A stretch of 64,000 bases of DNA, taken from contig CAVTND010000003.1 in the NCBI GenBank assembly GCA_963735955.1, positions 62,001-126,000 on the forward strand. The letters run 5' to 3'. The DNA comes from CAVTND01 sp963735955 (lineage in GTDB: Bacteria > Pseudomonadota > Gammaproteobacteria > Burkholderiales > Burkholderiaceae_F). Under the pieces are notes generated by a model. That model worked only from the letters and a program-made list of their open reading frames with translations, made no database searches and was not told the DNA's origin. A program made the position numbers and the translations under genes. Of the stretch, positions 1-8,594 are shown one piece after another (the stretch's first letter is position 1; the number at the start of each line of letters is the position of its first letter).

Positions 1-200
1 GGCAAGGCGCGCAGCCGCAGGTAGCGGTTGCCAGTGAACGGGTCCGCATGAACTTGCGGAACGATCGGCTGGCTCAGGACCAGGTGTTCGGCAGAGATGG
101 TCTGGCAGGAAGTCTGCGCCGCATGGACATTGAACACAAAGTCCGCGCCATGCATGTCGATCTGGTAGTTCAGCGTGACGTTCAGCTTGATGCGAATCAT
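1..200 (-). CDS. Transglutaminase-like protein, N-terminal part (runs off left edge)
   Basis: The minus strand is open from an ATG at 198-200 to the window edge, giving 66 residues and no stop. The peptide begins MIRIKLNVTLNYQI and continues through FNVHAAQT, CQTISAEHLVLS and DPFTGNRYLRLRA. This is the pattern of the beta-rich N-terminal domain that precedes the catalytic core of bacterial transglutaminase-like cysteine proteases. The catalytic Cys-His-Asp domain would lie outside the window. It is divergent from the hydrolase gene that starts at 348. Family assignment is by recognition of the N-terminal domain only, so the enzyme could be inactive or carry a different C-terminus. Confidence 0.7.
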   Translation of the reverse strand, partial: MIRIKLNVTLNYQIDMHGADFVFNVHAAQTSCQTISAEHLVLSQPIVPQVHADPFTGNRYLRLRAL

Positions 201-347
201 CGCGAGCCTGCGGCGCCGATCGACACCGTACTCCCATAGCAGAATGTCATCCGCGCAGTATGCGCGCTCGCCAATACGACGTGATCTGGAGGAACCCTTC
301 GAGCCCTCGCCTTGCCTTCGCATTAACCTCGATCGACACTCGCTCCC

Positions 348-1658
348 ATGACACCAATTTCCCGCAGTCATGTCGCCACGCTGCGCGGCATGGGCAGAAT
401 GGCGACAGATGCCGCGACCGGGCTCACCGAACTTGTTCAGGCGCTGCACACCCGTATAGCGAAGACACCGACGAAACTTGGAGGACCGTTGGTAGGCGGT
501 GCCGTCAACGGCGTCACCGATCTCGTCTACGCAGGAGTGCGTGGCGTGACGCGAGCCGTCGGCGGCGGACTCGACGTCACCCTTGCCCAGCTGGGTCCGC
601 TCCTGGTTCCGGTCGATACGTCGTTGCCGTCCACGGAGGCGGCTCCGCCACCGCGTACACGCGAAGCACTGCTCGCCGCCTTGAACGGCGTCCTCGGTGA
701 CTATCTTGCCGACACCGCCAATCCACTCGAAACCCGCATGGCCTTTCGGCGTCGCGGTGTGCCGCTGGTTCACTCGCGCGAGGCACTGGCGCCGGCGCTC
801 GGATCACACCGTCCGCGTCTTGTCGTGTTTCTGCACGGCCTGTGCATGTGCGACCTGCAGTGGGAGCGAGTCGCGCTCATCGACGGCGTCACGGGCGTTC
901 CGCACGATCACGGCGCCGAGCTCGAGCGGGATCTCGGGTGCAGTTCGGTCTACCTGAACTACAACTCGGGCCAGCACATCTCGACCAATGGCCGCCTGCT
1001 GGCCGCGCAACTCGAGTCGCTGCTGGCCGCCTGGCCGGTCGCGATCGAGTCATTGAACCTCGTCGGCCACAGCATGGGCGGTCTCGTGGCCCGCAGCGCT
1101 CTGCACTACGGAACGCTGGCCGGTCATGCCTGGACCCGCCACGTGCGCGGGATGGTGTTCCTTGGCTCGCCTCACCATGGATCACCGCTGGAACGCGGCG
1201 GGCACTGGATCGACGTGTTGCTGAGGAGCACGCCGTATACCGTCCCGTTCACCCGTCTGGGCCGAGTTCGCAGTGCCGGCATCACCGATCTTCGTCACGG
1301 CAGCGCGCTCGACGAGGATTGGCACGGTCGCGATCGATTCGCACACGGGCATGACACGCGGCTACCTTTGCCGCTGCCCGGTGGCGTTCCCTGCTATGCA
1401 ATTGCCGCGACCACGGCGCATCGACCGGTCGGTGACACGGGTGACATCGTTGCGGTCGATTCCCTTGGCAACCACGTCGATGCGCTTCCCGGCGACGGAC
1501 TGGTGCCGGTCGCCAGTGCGCTCGGTCGGCACAGCGATCCGCGCTTCATGCTGTCCTTCGCACCAGCGCACCAGTACGTCGCCTGGAACACCGGTCACCT
1601 CGATTTGCTGTCCTCGAAAGCCGTGTATCAACAGCTCCTGAAATGGCTCGGCGGCTAG
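348..1658 (+). CDS. Alpha/beta hydrolase, lipase/PGAP1-like
   Basis: The 436-residue product has an alpha/beta-hydrolase core starting near residue 157 with strand and oxyanion-loop sequence VVFLHGL. The nucleophile elbow is GHSMGG, with Ser242. A segment LGSPHHGSPLERGG follows, typical of triacylglycerol lipases and PGAP1-like esterases. A later GDGLVPVASALG and a HLDLL near the C-terminus can supply the Asp and His. The first 155 residues are low in hydrophobic runs and have no clear signal peptide; they contain a Gly/Val-rich stretch (about 45-85) that could be membrane-associating. Substrate is unknown. It stands alone, divergent from the transglutaminase-like gene and followed 77 nt later by a cupin. 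Confidence 0.85.
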   Translation: MTPISRSHVATLRGMGRMATDAATGLTELVQALHTRIAKTPTKLGGPLVGGAVNGVTDLVYAGVRGVTRAVGGGLDVTLAQLGPLLVPVDTSLPSTEAAPPPRTREALLAALNGVLGDYLADTANPLETRMAFRRRGVPLVHSREALAPALGSHRPRLVVFLHGLCMCDLQWERVALIDGVTGVPHDHGAELERDLGCSSVYLNYNSGQHISTNGRLLAAQLESLLAAWPVAIESLNLVGHSMGGLVARSALHYGTLAGHAWTRHVRGMVFLGSPHHGSPLERGGHWIDVLLRSTPYTVPFTRLGRVRSAGITDLRHGSALDEDWHGRDRFAHGHDTRLPLPLPGGVPCYAIAATTAHRPVGDTGDIVAVDSLGNHVDALPGDGLVPVASALGRHSDPRFMLSFAPAHQYVAWNTGHLDLLSSKAVYQQLLKWLGG

Positions 1659-1735
1659 CGCCAGAGAGGATTTCGCTTGATCGAAGCTGCAATCGGTAGT
1701 CTGATTGCCGGCACTTCGTCCCCGTCGGAATCAAC

Positions 1736-2137
1736 ATGAGCGAGCCGCAACGCATGCCGGAGCAGCGCTTCAACGTCTCCCATCCGAATGAGTCGGACTT
1801 CAAGGCCGGGGGGCTGCGCGGCTACTCGGTCTATCGCGACCTCGGCGTGGCGGCGGCGACCCAGGGATTGGCGACAGCGCACGTGATCCGCATGGTTGCG
1901 CCATTCAGCGAGGCGTTGAGCCAGCGCCACCATCATGACGTGCAGTTCCAGCTTATCTACGTGCTCAAGGGGTGGTTCAAGACCGACTTCGAAGGACACG
2001 GCCCGGAACTGATGAAGGAAGGGTCGTGCTGGATACAGCCGCCGGGCATACGTCACATCGTCGTCGGATGGTCCGACGACTGCGAGCTGCTGGAGATCAT
2101 TCTTCCGGCCGAGCACGACACCGTCGTCGACGAGTGA
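1736..2137 (+). CDS. Cupin domain protein
   Basis: The 133-residue protein is a single small cupin. The first metal-binding half is seen in SQRHHHDVQFQLIYVLKG and the second in EGSCWIQPPGIRHIVVG, giving the usual clustered His residues and an Glu/His pair. There is no signal peptide. Small cupins of this type range from dioxygenases and isomerases to sensor domains, so no reaction can be assigned. It sits 77 nt after the lipase-like gene in the same direction and could share its transcript. Confidence 0.8.
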   Translation: MSEPQRMPEQRFNVSHPNESDFKAGGLRGYSVYRDLGVAAATQGLATAHVIRMVAPFSEALSQRHHHDVQFQLIYVLKGWFKTDFEGHGPELMKEGSCWIQPPGIRHIVVGWSDDCELLEIILPAEHDTVVDE

Positions 2138-2254
2138 TCGCCTGGCGCCGGCACAGGCGCAGATTCAGGCCGCAAGCGCCATATGCGCTTTGCGAGGATA
2201 CTCCGGGGGGTGGAGGCACCGCTGGGCGGCCTCAGTTGATGAACAGGATCCGCA

Positions 2255-2968
2255 ATGCGCAAGTCAAAATCGGCACCCGCTCGACCGGTGTACCAGGCTC
2301 CTTCGCAAATCGTCTGGACCGACGAACGTCTCGCCGCGCTCGACAAGGAGCAACTGATCAATCTTCTGGAAAACCTCCAGACACAGCGCGGCAGCGGTCG
2401 CGTCGCCAAGGACACCGCCGATGAACTTGAGGAGCGCATCAAGGCACGGTTGCCCGCCCGTGCCATCACCGTACGCCGCCGCCGCACGCGCAGTGAGGTC
2501 CTGCTCGAAGCCCGTGTCTCGGAGCAACTCGGAGCGCTGGCGACGGAACTCGCGGCCCGCTACGACTTGAGCCCGGAATCGGCCACGCGCGAGTCGGCCG
2601 GCACCAAGGGTTTTCGGACCCGTCCGTTGATTGACGCCAAAGGAAAAGCGCGCGTCGGCGGCTCGGTCAAGCAGGGCAACGCTGCGATCGAGCGCTTCAT
2701 CGCATGCCGGGTGCGCGACTCGCTCGCCAGCCTGGCGTATGTGCTGCTAGCGGATCGACCGGAAGAAACGGGGCGCTACGTATTGCTAGCCACCGACGAC
2801 CTGATCGACGAAGAGCCCACCCCCAACGAGTTCACACCACTCGCCGAGCAGCATGGTTGGTCGGCCAGTTCGCGAACGCGCATGCGCGCCGTACCAATGG
2901 CCAACTTTGCCGAGGGCGCGCAGCGTTTCGAGGCGCTGATTGCGCGCGTCGCCGCGCCGCTGTCGTAG
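2255..2968 (+). CDS. Conserved hypothetical basic protein
   Basis: The gene encodes 237 residues that I do not recognise. The start ATG is preceded by AGGA. The N-terminal 75 residues are rich in Lys/Arg, with a run VRRRRTR and a Leu/Glu/Lys segment that looks like a short helix (DKEQLINLLENLQTQ). The middle (about 90-170) contains RYDLSPESA and VKQGNAAIERFI. The composition is cytoplasmic with no membrane segment or signal peptide, and the basic N-terminal half would suit nucleic-acid binding, but this is only inference. Its stop lies 260 nt upstream of the cold-shock gene. Confidence 0.6.
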   Translation: MRKSKSAPARPVYQAPSQIVWTDERLAALDKEQLINLLENLQTQRGSGRVAKDTADELEERIKARLPARAITVRRRRTRSEVLLEARVSEQLGALATELAARYDLSPESATRESAGTKGFRTRPLIDAKGKARVGGSVKQGNAAIERFIACRVRDSLASLAYVLLADRPEETGRYVLLATDDLIDEEPTPNEFTPLAEQHGWSASSRTRMRAVPMANFAEGAQRFEALIARVAAPLS

Positions 2969-3102
2969 GCCGAAGCGCAGCGGTCGAGGCGCGATCGCGG
3001 CGCACTGCGCCGCGAGATCGGTGCGCCTCGACCCGCGACCTCATTCGGAGTACACTTCGCCCGCTTTCGCTTGAGTCTCGCTTGTCCTTCGGTTTTCTCC
3101 AC

Positions 3103-3124
3103 CCACTGCGGTTTTCCGCGGTGG
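3103..3124 (+). promoter_or_regulatory. Leader hairpin upstream of the cold-shock gene
   Basis: The 260-nt gap before the cold-shock gene carries a 9-bp stem (3103-3111 with 3116-3124, one G-U pair) closed by a TTTT loop, followed by a pyrimidine-rich stretch up to the ribosome-binding site. Long structured 5' untranslated leaders are known thermosensors in cspA-type genes. Assigning that role here is inference; no promoter was identified with confidence. Confidence 0.35.
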
Positions 3125-3228
3125 TGCCTTCAGAGTTTCCCCCCAAGGTTCACGTTGCTTGATCGTTCGCTCGCTGCAGGGCCTTTCCTGCTGTCGATTG
3201 CTTTTCTCGACCTTTCAAGGAACGAAAA

Positions 3229-3432
3229 ATGGAACAAGGTACTGTCAAGTGGTTCAACGATGCCAAGGGTTTCGGCTTCATCACGCCGGAAGATGGCTCG
3301 AAGGATCTGTTCGCGCACTTCTCTGAGATCCAGTCCGGCGGCTTCAAGTCGCTCGCCGAGGGCCAGCGCGTGCAATATGTTGCCAAGCAGGGCCTCAAGG
3401 GTCCGCAGGCCTCGCAAATCCAGATCATCTAG
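3229..3432 (+). CDS. Cold-shock protein, CspA family
   Basis: The 67-residue product is a single cold-shock domain of the usual length. It has the family start GTVKWFN, the RNP-1 motif KGFGFI and an RNP-2-like DLFAHF, which together form the aromatic nucleic-acid-binding face. Such proteins bind single-stranded RNA or DNA and melt secondary structure during cold or general stress. The ribosome-binding site AAGGA lies 8 nt before the ATG. The gene is monocistronic: a long leader precedes it and a strong intrinsic terminator follows 19 nt after the stop. Confidence 0.97.
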   Translation: MEQGTVKWFNDAKGFGFITPEDGSKDLFAHFSEIQSGGFKSLAEGQRVQYVAKQGLKGPQASQIQII

Positions 3433-3451
3433 ATCCGGGTAGCGAAAAATG

Positions 3452-3485
3452 ATGGCCGCGGCATGGATGCCGCGGCCATTTTTTT
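3452..3485 (+). terminator. Rho-independent terminator of the cold-shock gene
   Basis: A perfect 13-bp inverted repeat (3452-3464 with 3467-3479) is followed by six T residues at 3480-3485. A short A-run at 3445-3449 on the other side would act as a U-tract in the opposite direction, so it may also end transcripts of the convergent membrane-protein gene at 3506-3742. Confidence 0.93.
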
Positions 3486-3505
3486 CGACTCTCCTGCTCT
3501 GTCGG

Positions 3506-3742
3506 CTACGGCAGCGGTCCGATACGCGAGAGGAAGGACCGCCGATTGCGGGCAGCGCTCAGCAACGCGTCAACGCCCAGTCCACCGGTCACGAACGCGG
3601 CCAGGAATGCTGCGATCGGCCTCTCGCTCGCCAACATGGCAAGGATCGCAATCGCAATGCCGACGAACAACAGCCCGACCGCTGCGGTCACCCAGCGGTC
3701 GAGCCTGCCGCGCAGGCTGCTCTGGTCATCGGGGCTCGTCAT
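3506..3742 (-). CDS. Small membrane protein, hypothetical
   Basis: From the ATG at 3742 the protein has 78 residues: a short polar N-terminus (MTSPDDQSSLRGRLDRW), two hydrophobic segments (about residues 18-38 and 43-58) separated by ASERP, and a basic tail. A TTG further upstream (3799) would add 19 residues, but the ATG gives a more natural membrane protein. No family is recognised. It is convergent with the cold-shock gene and shares the terminator between them. Confidence 0.6.
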   Translation of the reverse strand: MTSPDDQSSLRGRLDRWVTAAVGLLFVGIAIAILAMLASERPIAAFLAAFVTGGLGVDALLSAARNRRSFLSRIGPLP

Positions 3743-3838
3743 GACTTGTCCATCGTTCCATCGCGCGGTTGCGACTTCCGAGTCACGCACTATCGACAAA
3801 CATGAAAAATCGCGGCCCGGACGTCCATGAGTAGCAGC

Positions 3839-4348
3839 TCAGCGGCTGCCCGGAACAGCAACTTCGAGATCGTCGCGCACCAAGGGCTTGAGCATGTTGA
3901 CGCTGTTGATTCGATAGCCGAGGAGTGCGTACAGGTCCTGCGCTCCCGGATTGTGCTGGAACACGTGCAGCCCGATGTTCGATGCGCCCTCGGAGACAGC
4001 GATTGCTTCCAGTGCCTGCAGCGCCGCCCGCGCATGACCTCGCCGGCGGAACTCAGGCTGCACGACCACCTGATACACGTAGGCGGACTTCATCGTCCCT
4101 TTTTGCATGAACGCGAGCCAGACGAAACCCACGGCCTGCCCGGTCACCTCGTCCTCAATCTCGTAGACGCGGTGATCGGCCGTTCCGAGTCCCGCAGGCA
4201 GCAGTCGGGCAAACTCGGCGCCCGACAGTTCCAGCGCTTCAGCCGCCGGCCATCGACCCGCAGCAACGTTGTCACTTGCGTATCCGGTGACCGCCTCGTC
4301 GAGGAACCGCGGGTACGTATCCGCCCGCATCGGAACCAGCCGGGTCAT
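3839..4348 (-). CDS. GNAT-family N-acetyltransferase
   Basis: The 169-residue protein is a GNAT acetyltransferase. The central strand pair reads SAYVYQVVVQPEFR, followed by the acetyl-CoA pyrophosphate-binding loop RRRGHARAAL (Q/RxxGxG/A type) and the late motif HNPGAQDLYALLGY, where the Tyr is the usual general acid. Length and motif order are standard for RimI-like or small-molecule acetyltransferases. The substrate is not evident. It lies 53 nt upstream of the YcbK-like gene's end but is probably separate from it. Confidence 0.88.
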   Translation of the reverse strand: MTRLVPMRADTYPRFLDEAVTGYASDNVAAGRWPAAEALELSGAEFARLLPAGLGTADHRVYEIEDEVTGQAVGFVWLAFMQKGTMKSAYVYQVVVQPEFRRRGHARAALQALEAIAVSEGASNIGLHVFQHNPGAQDLYALLGYRINSVNMLKPLVRDDLEVAVPGSR

Positions 4349-4401
4349 GGCTGTGCCGACACGATGACTGCCTCAACCTGTCCGAAATGGAAGGGATCGG
4401 C

Positions 4402-4965
4402 TTACCACTGCCGCACCCGTCCCGTGTCGACATGGATGAACTGCTGGCCTGCATAGAAGCCCACACCGCCGGCTTTCAGCGATACCGCTGCGTCGCGAAG
4501 GTCGGCCAACGGAATGCCGGGCAGACGCACATCGATCGCGCGGCCTTCCATGTGAAGGCTGTTCCTGGCAACACCGCCGCCGCGCGTGTTCCGGAGTATC
4601 GAGTTGGTCGCAGGACAGCGATATCCCGAGATGACCTCGTACGGCCGATCGCCACCGACGAGCTGCCGGACCCGGTGCAGCAGGTCGAACAGGCGAGGGT
4701 CGATCCGGCCGATGTCTCCGCTGTAGTGATCGCGCAGAAAGCGGTTCAAGGATCCCAGCGCATTGTCGACATAGCTGTCCGCGATGGCGTAAACGAGCTC
4801 GATGCGCTCATGCGTATGCGTATGGATCAGCGACAGGGTGCGTTCGACCGGCGTGCTCGCCCGGGCCGGTCGCGGCAGCGGGAAAAAGCTGGCGGCGGCG
4901 AGTCCGGCCGACCCCTGCAGGAATCGGCGGCGGGCGATCCGCGGGTTATGTTTCATCTTGCTCAT
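4402..4965 (-). CDS. ycbK: YcbK-type DUF882 protein, Tat-exported (peptidase M15-like)
   Basis: The 187-residue protein begins with a twin-arginine signal, RRRFLQGSAGLAAASFF, then the mature domain typical of DUF882. The motifs GYRCPATN, SLHMEGRAIDVR and FIHVDTG supply the His, Asp and His that bind zinc in the related D-Ala-D-Ala carboxypeptidase M15 fold. The start at 4965 is chosen because its ATG overlaps the TGA of the upstream L,D-transpeptidase gene in an ATGA, so the two are translationally coupled. The same ycbB-ycbK adjacency is known from Escherichia coli. A role in periplasmic peptidoglycan remodelling fits the pair, though the exact bond cleaved is not known. Confidence 0.9.
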   Translation of the reverse strand: MSKMKHNPRIARRRFLQGSAGLAAASFFPLPRPARASTPVERTLSLIHTHTHERIELVYAIADSYVDNALGSLNRFLRDHYSGDIGRIDPRLFDLLHRVRQLVGGDRPYEVISGYRCPATNSILRNTRGGGVARNSLHMEGRAIDVRLPGIPLADLRDAAVSLKAGGVGFYAGQQFIHVDTGRVRQW

Positions 4966-6527
4966 TGGCTGCTCGCCAGCCGCCGACTGCGCTCGCGCAG
5001 AGCCGCATCGAGACGGCGATCGTGGCCGTAAATGTCGTCGAAGAAGTGAATCCGTCCGGCCTTGACGATAACAGTTCCATAGGCGATCAGTACCGGCACC
5101 GGCTCGGCCAGCCGCAACGTGGCCGACTCGCCGCGCCCCATCGCCTCCCGAACGCGTTCCTCGGTCCACTCGGGCATGCCCTTCAGCACGAACTGTGCAA
5201 GTGCGACCGGGTGTTCGATCCGAATGCAACCGTGGCTGAAGTCGCGCCGGTCACGTTCGAACAAGCGTACCGCCGGCGTGTGGTGCAGGTACACGTTGTC
5301 GCTGTTCGGAAATACGAACTTGATGTCGCCCAGGGCATTGCGGTCACCGGGGCGCTGGCGGATGCGCGCACGGCCGGCGACGACGTCGTTCAGCATCGCT
5401 GGCGCGAGTGCATTCACGATCTGCCCGCTTCCGGTCACGAACTCGAAGCCCTCTCGCTCGAAGTATCCGGGGTCACGGCGCAGCCGCGGCACGACTTCGC
5501 CACGTGCAATGGACGGCGGTACGTTCCAGTAAGGGCTGAACTCGATGTAACGCATCTGCTCGACTAAGAGCGGCGTGCGTGTGTCCATCGCCTTGCCAAC
5601 GATGACCTTCATCGACTCCCGCACGGTGACCTCATCTCCGCGCACTTCGTACGCGCGCAACACGAACTCCGGAACGTTGATGACGACCATGCGCGACGCC
5701 TGCAGCAGCGGGGTCCAGCGCAGTCTTTCCATCGTCAGTTCGATCTGCCGCACGCGTGCCTCGGGCGCGACACCCAGCTGCGCCAGCGTTGCCTTGCCGA
5801 TCACGCCGTCGGCGGTCAGGCCATGCCGGTGCTGGAACGATCGCACCGCTTCGACCAGGGAATCGTCATAGTTCTTCGTCACCGCCCAGCCCGGATCCAG
5901 ATCACCCAGTGCTGTCAGACGTTGCCGCAGCAGCGGCACGCCGATCCAGGTCTGGCCAGGTTCGAGTTTCGGCGGAATGCCGCTGGCACCGGGCGGTAAT
6001 GCCGGCAGAGGCGTATTCCAGGCGGGCTGATCGACCAGCAGGCGGTACTTCGCGAGGGATTCGCGCAGCCGCTCGTACTGTGGAATGCGCGGCATCGCAT
6101 CGCGTGCTGCCGCGGGAAGACGTTTCCCGGCGAGCGCCGCCTGCAGATAGCTTGCCGGATCGAAATCGTCGCGTCGCGGCGCGGCATAGCCGTGAGGCAA
6201 CTGCTGCGGATCGATTCGACCACGCCGAAGGTCTGCCAGGTAGCGCTCCATCGTCTGTGTCAGCTTTCGATCGAGCGCAGCCGCTGCTGCCGCGTCGAGC
6301 GTCGCATGCTGGCTCGTGCGCAGCACCGACTGGCGCAACGCATCGGCGTCATAGTCCCGTGGCTCGAGCCCATGCGTGCCTGCGGCTGCCAGTAGATCGA
6401 TGGCCTGCTGCGCCTGCATGCCGGGCCGCGCGCCGTCGAACCACGCCAGGTCAGCGCCGACTGCAACCCCATGGGCGCTCAGCGCAAGCAGCAGGGCCCA
6501 GAATGCGGATCGAAAGTGAATCTCCAT
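4962..6527 (-). CDS. ycbB: Murein L,D-transpeptidase, YcbB/LdtD type
   Basis: The 521-residue protein starts with a signal peptide (residues 1-25). It contains a peptidoglycan-binding repeat near 215-260 (VEAVRSFQHRHGLTADGVIG), then the YkuD catalytic domain with HHTPAVRLFERDRRDFSHGC; the Cys of SHGCIRIEHP is the nucleophile. These enzymes make 3-3 cross-links in peptidoglycan from tetrapeptide donors. The start at 6527 is chosen because it opens directly into the signal peptide; the frame stays open another 332 codons upstream only as an antisense shadow of the protease gene. It is followed by the coupled YcbK-like gene. Confidence 0.93.
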   Translation of the reverse strand: MEIHFRSAFWALLLALSAHGVAVGADLAWFDGARPGMQAQQAIDLLAAAGTHGLEPRDYDADALRQSVLRTSQHATLDAAAAAALDRKLTQTMERYLADLRRGRIDPQQLPHGYAAPRRDDFDPASYLQAALAGKRLPAAARDAMPRIPQYERLRESLAKYRLLVDQPAWNTPLPALPPGASGIPPKLEPGQTWIGVPLLRQRLTALGDLDPGWAVTKNYDDSLVEAVRSFQHRHGLTADGVIGKATLAQLGVAPEARVRQIELTMERLRWTPLLQASRMVVINVPEFVLRAYEVRGDEVTVRESMKVIVGKAMDTRTPLLVEQMRYIEFSPYWNVPPSIARGEVVPRLRRDPGYFEREGFEFVTGSGQIVNALAPAMLNDVVAGRARIRQRPGDRNALGDIKFVFPNSDNVYLHHTPAVRLFERDRRDFSHGCIRIEHPVALAQFVLKGMPEWTEERVREAMGRGESATLRLAEPVPVLIAYGTVIVKAGRIHFFDDIYGHDRRLDAALRERSRRLASSQ

Positions 6528-6586
6528 CCTCACGCACGTGTGATCAAGCACAGTCCGGCCCGCGGTGCGAGACAATGCGCCGAGCG

Positions 6587-6629
6587 ACCTGATACCCGAA
6601 CTGAAACCTGACCTGATACCTGACCTGGT
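6587..6629. repeat. Short direct repeats in intergenic region
   Basis: The decamer ACCTGATACC occurs at 6587-6596 and again at 6611-6620, with related ACCTGAC units between and after. The block lies between the divergent L,D-transpeptidase and protease genes, so it could be an operator or simple-sequence expansion. Confidence 0.5.
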
Positions 6630-6719
6630 ACTTTCGCGGAAGCAGGAGTCAAGTTGATCATTCTGCATCGGCTTGCGCTCTGCACACGCGCCTGATACGT
6701 CCAGTTCCCGGCGAATTTC

Positions 6720-7451
6720 ATGACTTCGATCGAAGCAGTCCTCCTCACCGCAGCCCGCGTCTCCACCTTCGAGAATCAGCGACTGCTGACGAATGCGAGT
6801 GGCTTTTTCTTTCAGCGTGGCGAGCGACTGTTCCTGGTGACGAGCCGGCACGTGATGATCGACAAGGCGAGCAAACACTATCCGAATCGCATCGAACTCG
6901 AGCTTCACACCGATCCCGGCAACCTGGCAGCCTCTACGGGGTTCTCCATTCCCCTGTATCACGACCGCAAGAGCCTGTGGCGACAAGGCTCCGACGTGGC
7001 TGGCGAAATCGACGTCGCCTTGATTGAACTCGATCGCGGCGCTCTCCCGGCCACGACGGCATTTCATGCTTTCACTCCGGACCACCTCCGGGTTCCCACT
7101 CCGCCCTCGGTCGGCACGCCGCTGCTGGTGGTCTGCTTTCCGCTGGGTTTCCACGACACGCTCCATCACCTGCCGGTCGTGCGGCATGCCGTCATCGCAT
7201 CTTCCTACGGCATGCGCTTCCAGGGACAGGGCTACTTCCTGACCGATGCACGTACCCACCGAGGTACCAGCGGTGCTCCTGTGCTGATGTCCAACACGCA
7301 GGCCGATGCCGACAGCACACTGCCCTGGACGCTGCTCGGGGTACATTCGGCGCGCATTGATGTCGGTACGCGCGATCTGGTCCTGGACGAAGCGCTGGGC
7401 CTGAACTGCGCCTGGTATGCCGACATCCTGTTGACGCTCACCGACCTGTAG
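6720..7451 (+). CDS. Trypsin-like serine protease domain protein
   Basis: The 243-residue protein has the three catalytic residues of the chymotrypsin fold in order: His44 in LVTSRHVMI, Asp98 in EIDVALIELD and Ser184 in RGTSGAPVL. There is no signal peptide and no PDZ domain, so it differs from DegP/HtrA and resembles the small cytoplasmic trypsin-like proteins often seen in environmental bacteria. Natural substrate is unknown. It is transcribed divergently from the L,D-transpeptidase and convergently with the SGNH lipoprotein gene. Confidence 0.85.
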   Translation: MTSIEAVLLTAARVSTFENQRLLTNASGFFFQRGERLFLVTSRHVMIDKASKHYPNRIELELHTDPGNLAASTGFSIPLYHDRKSLWRQGSDVAGEIDVALIELDRGALPATTAFHAFTPDHLRVPTPPSVGTPLLVVCFPLGFHDTLHHLPVVRHAVIASSYGMRFQGQGYFLTDARTHRGTSGAPVLMSNTQADADSTLPWTLLGVHSARIDVGTRDLVLDEALGLNCAWYADILLTLTDL

Positions 7452-7485
7452 GCGCGCCACCCATTTTCGACCGCGAGACCTGAAA

Positions 7486-8283
7486 TTAGATCGGATCCTT
7501 CGGGCAGAGCCTGCGGGGCGCAACCGCCTGGACTGTTTCGGCAGCCACCGTTCTCAAGCGAGCCTGCATTGCCTCATCCACGCCGGGGACTTCCAGCGCC
7601 GGGAGAGCGGCCGGCGAGCCGCCGGTCAGGGTCGAGTACAGCACGAGTGCCGCGAGAAACGCGCCTGCCGGGGCAGAGTGATTGCCATCGCTCGCGTGCA
7701 GGGTCAGCGTCGGATCCCGTGCAAGGGCCCGCTCCCAGGCCTGACCGATCGGTGCGACGCAGGCAGGCTCAGTGACGGCGATCGACACGTGCAGGTCGTA
7801 GATCGTTCCGGTTTCAGCGATGCCGAGCCGCGCCCACTCGGGAAACATGATCGGCACCGCGCCGGAGACGCGTGCCATGCGAATCAGTTGCTCGGCCTCG
7901 GCCGTCGAGTAGCTGCGCGTACCGGAGGTGCTGTACTTCTGTGCCTGCAGGACGACATGGCTCCAGCGTTGACCCTGTATCAGCGCGACCGACGGACCAT
8001 GCGCCAAGCGTTCGTCGAGGAACAGGTACCCCGGGGCCACGGCCAGCGCCACTGACTTGCCTGGATTGCCTGCACGCAACATTGTTGCCAGCGTGTCCGG
8101 CAGTCGATTCACTGACGTATGGCTGTTACCCATCATCAGCACCGTGATGTCGGCCGCGAGCGGTGCCGGAGGTGGCGCCACGGGCGCCGCTGCAGGCATC
8201 TTGGCCGCGGGCGCGCTGACATCGCCTCCGCCGCCGCACGCGGCGAGCAGGACGATCCACAGGAGTTGTGCAGTGGCGCGCAC
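7486..8283 (-). CDS. SGNH-hydrolase-like lipoprotein
   Basis: The 265-residue protein has a lipoprotein signal ending LLAAC, with Cys16, then a Gly- and Pro/Ala-rich linker. The mature domain opens with VLMMGNSHTS, a block-I motif with Ser54, and has DGNHSAPAGAF near the C-terminus, which supplies the Asp/His of block V. This is the arrangement of SGNH/GDSL hydrolases, close to the DUF4886-like group. It would be a periplasm-facing esterase or deacetylase on an unknown substrate. Its start lies 2 nt after the stop of a cupin gene, so the two form a small operon. Confidence 0.8.
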   Translation of the reverse strand: MRATAQLLWIVLLAACGGGGDVSAPAAKMPAAAPVAPPPAPLAADITVLMMGNSHTSVNRLPDTLATMLRAGNPGKSVALAVAPGYLFLDERLAHGPSVALIQGQRWSHVVLQAQKYSTSGTRSYSTAEAEQLIRMARVSGAVPIMFPEWARLGIAETGTIYDLHVSIAVTEPACVAPIGQAWERALARDPTLTLHASDGNHSAPAGAFLAALVLYSTLTGGSPAALPALEVPGVDEAMQARLRTVAAETVQAVAPRRLCPKDPI

Positions 8284-8285
8284 CG

Positions 8286-8594
8286 TCAGTCGCGCCCCGA
8301 ATCCGTGAGCGCCGACCCGTGCCGGCGCGCCACCCAGTAGGTTGCACCTTCGCCGCCGTAGCGCTCCGAGTGGGAGACATCGGACGCCAGTTCGAACGTG
8401 TCACCGTGACGTAGATGGCGAGTCAGACCATCCACAGTTAGCCACATCTCTCCCTGAACGACGATCGCCTTCACGCCGAACGGGTGCGTATGCGAACCAA
8501 GTTCCACATGAGCATCCCAGGTTCGCTCGATGACCTCATCAAAGCCCTGTTTCAGGGCCTCGCTCTCGAATTCAAGGAATGTTTCAGTGATCAC
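8286..8594 (-). CDS. Cupin domain protein
   Basis: From the GTG at 8594, preceded by GGGAGAT at good spacing, the protein has 102 residues. The cupin motifs are HVELGSHTHPFGVKAIVVQG, with two His, and GDTFELASDVSHSERYG, with one more. The reading frame stays open upstream but without another good ribosome-binding site. It is a single-domain cupin of unknown reaction, the first gene of a two-gene unit with the SGNH lipoprotein. Confidence 0.8.
   Translation of the reverse strand: MITETFLEFESEALKQGFDEVIERTWDAHVELGSHTHPFGVKAIVVQGEMWLTVDGLTRHLRHGDTFELASDVSHSERYGGEGATYWVARRHGSALTDSGRD

Noticed and set aside
4962..7523. Long minus-strand frame that would extend the L,D-transpeptidase by 332 residues
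   Set aside because: The extension is Arg/Gly-rich, lies antisense to the protease gene, and a signal peptide begins exactly at the internal ATG 6527.
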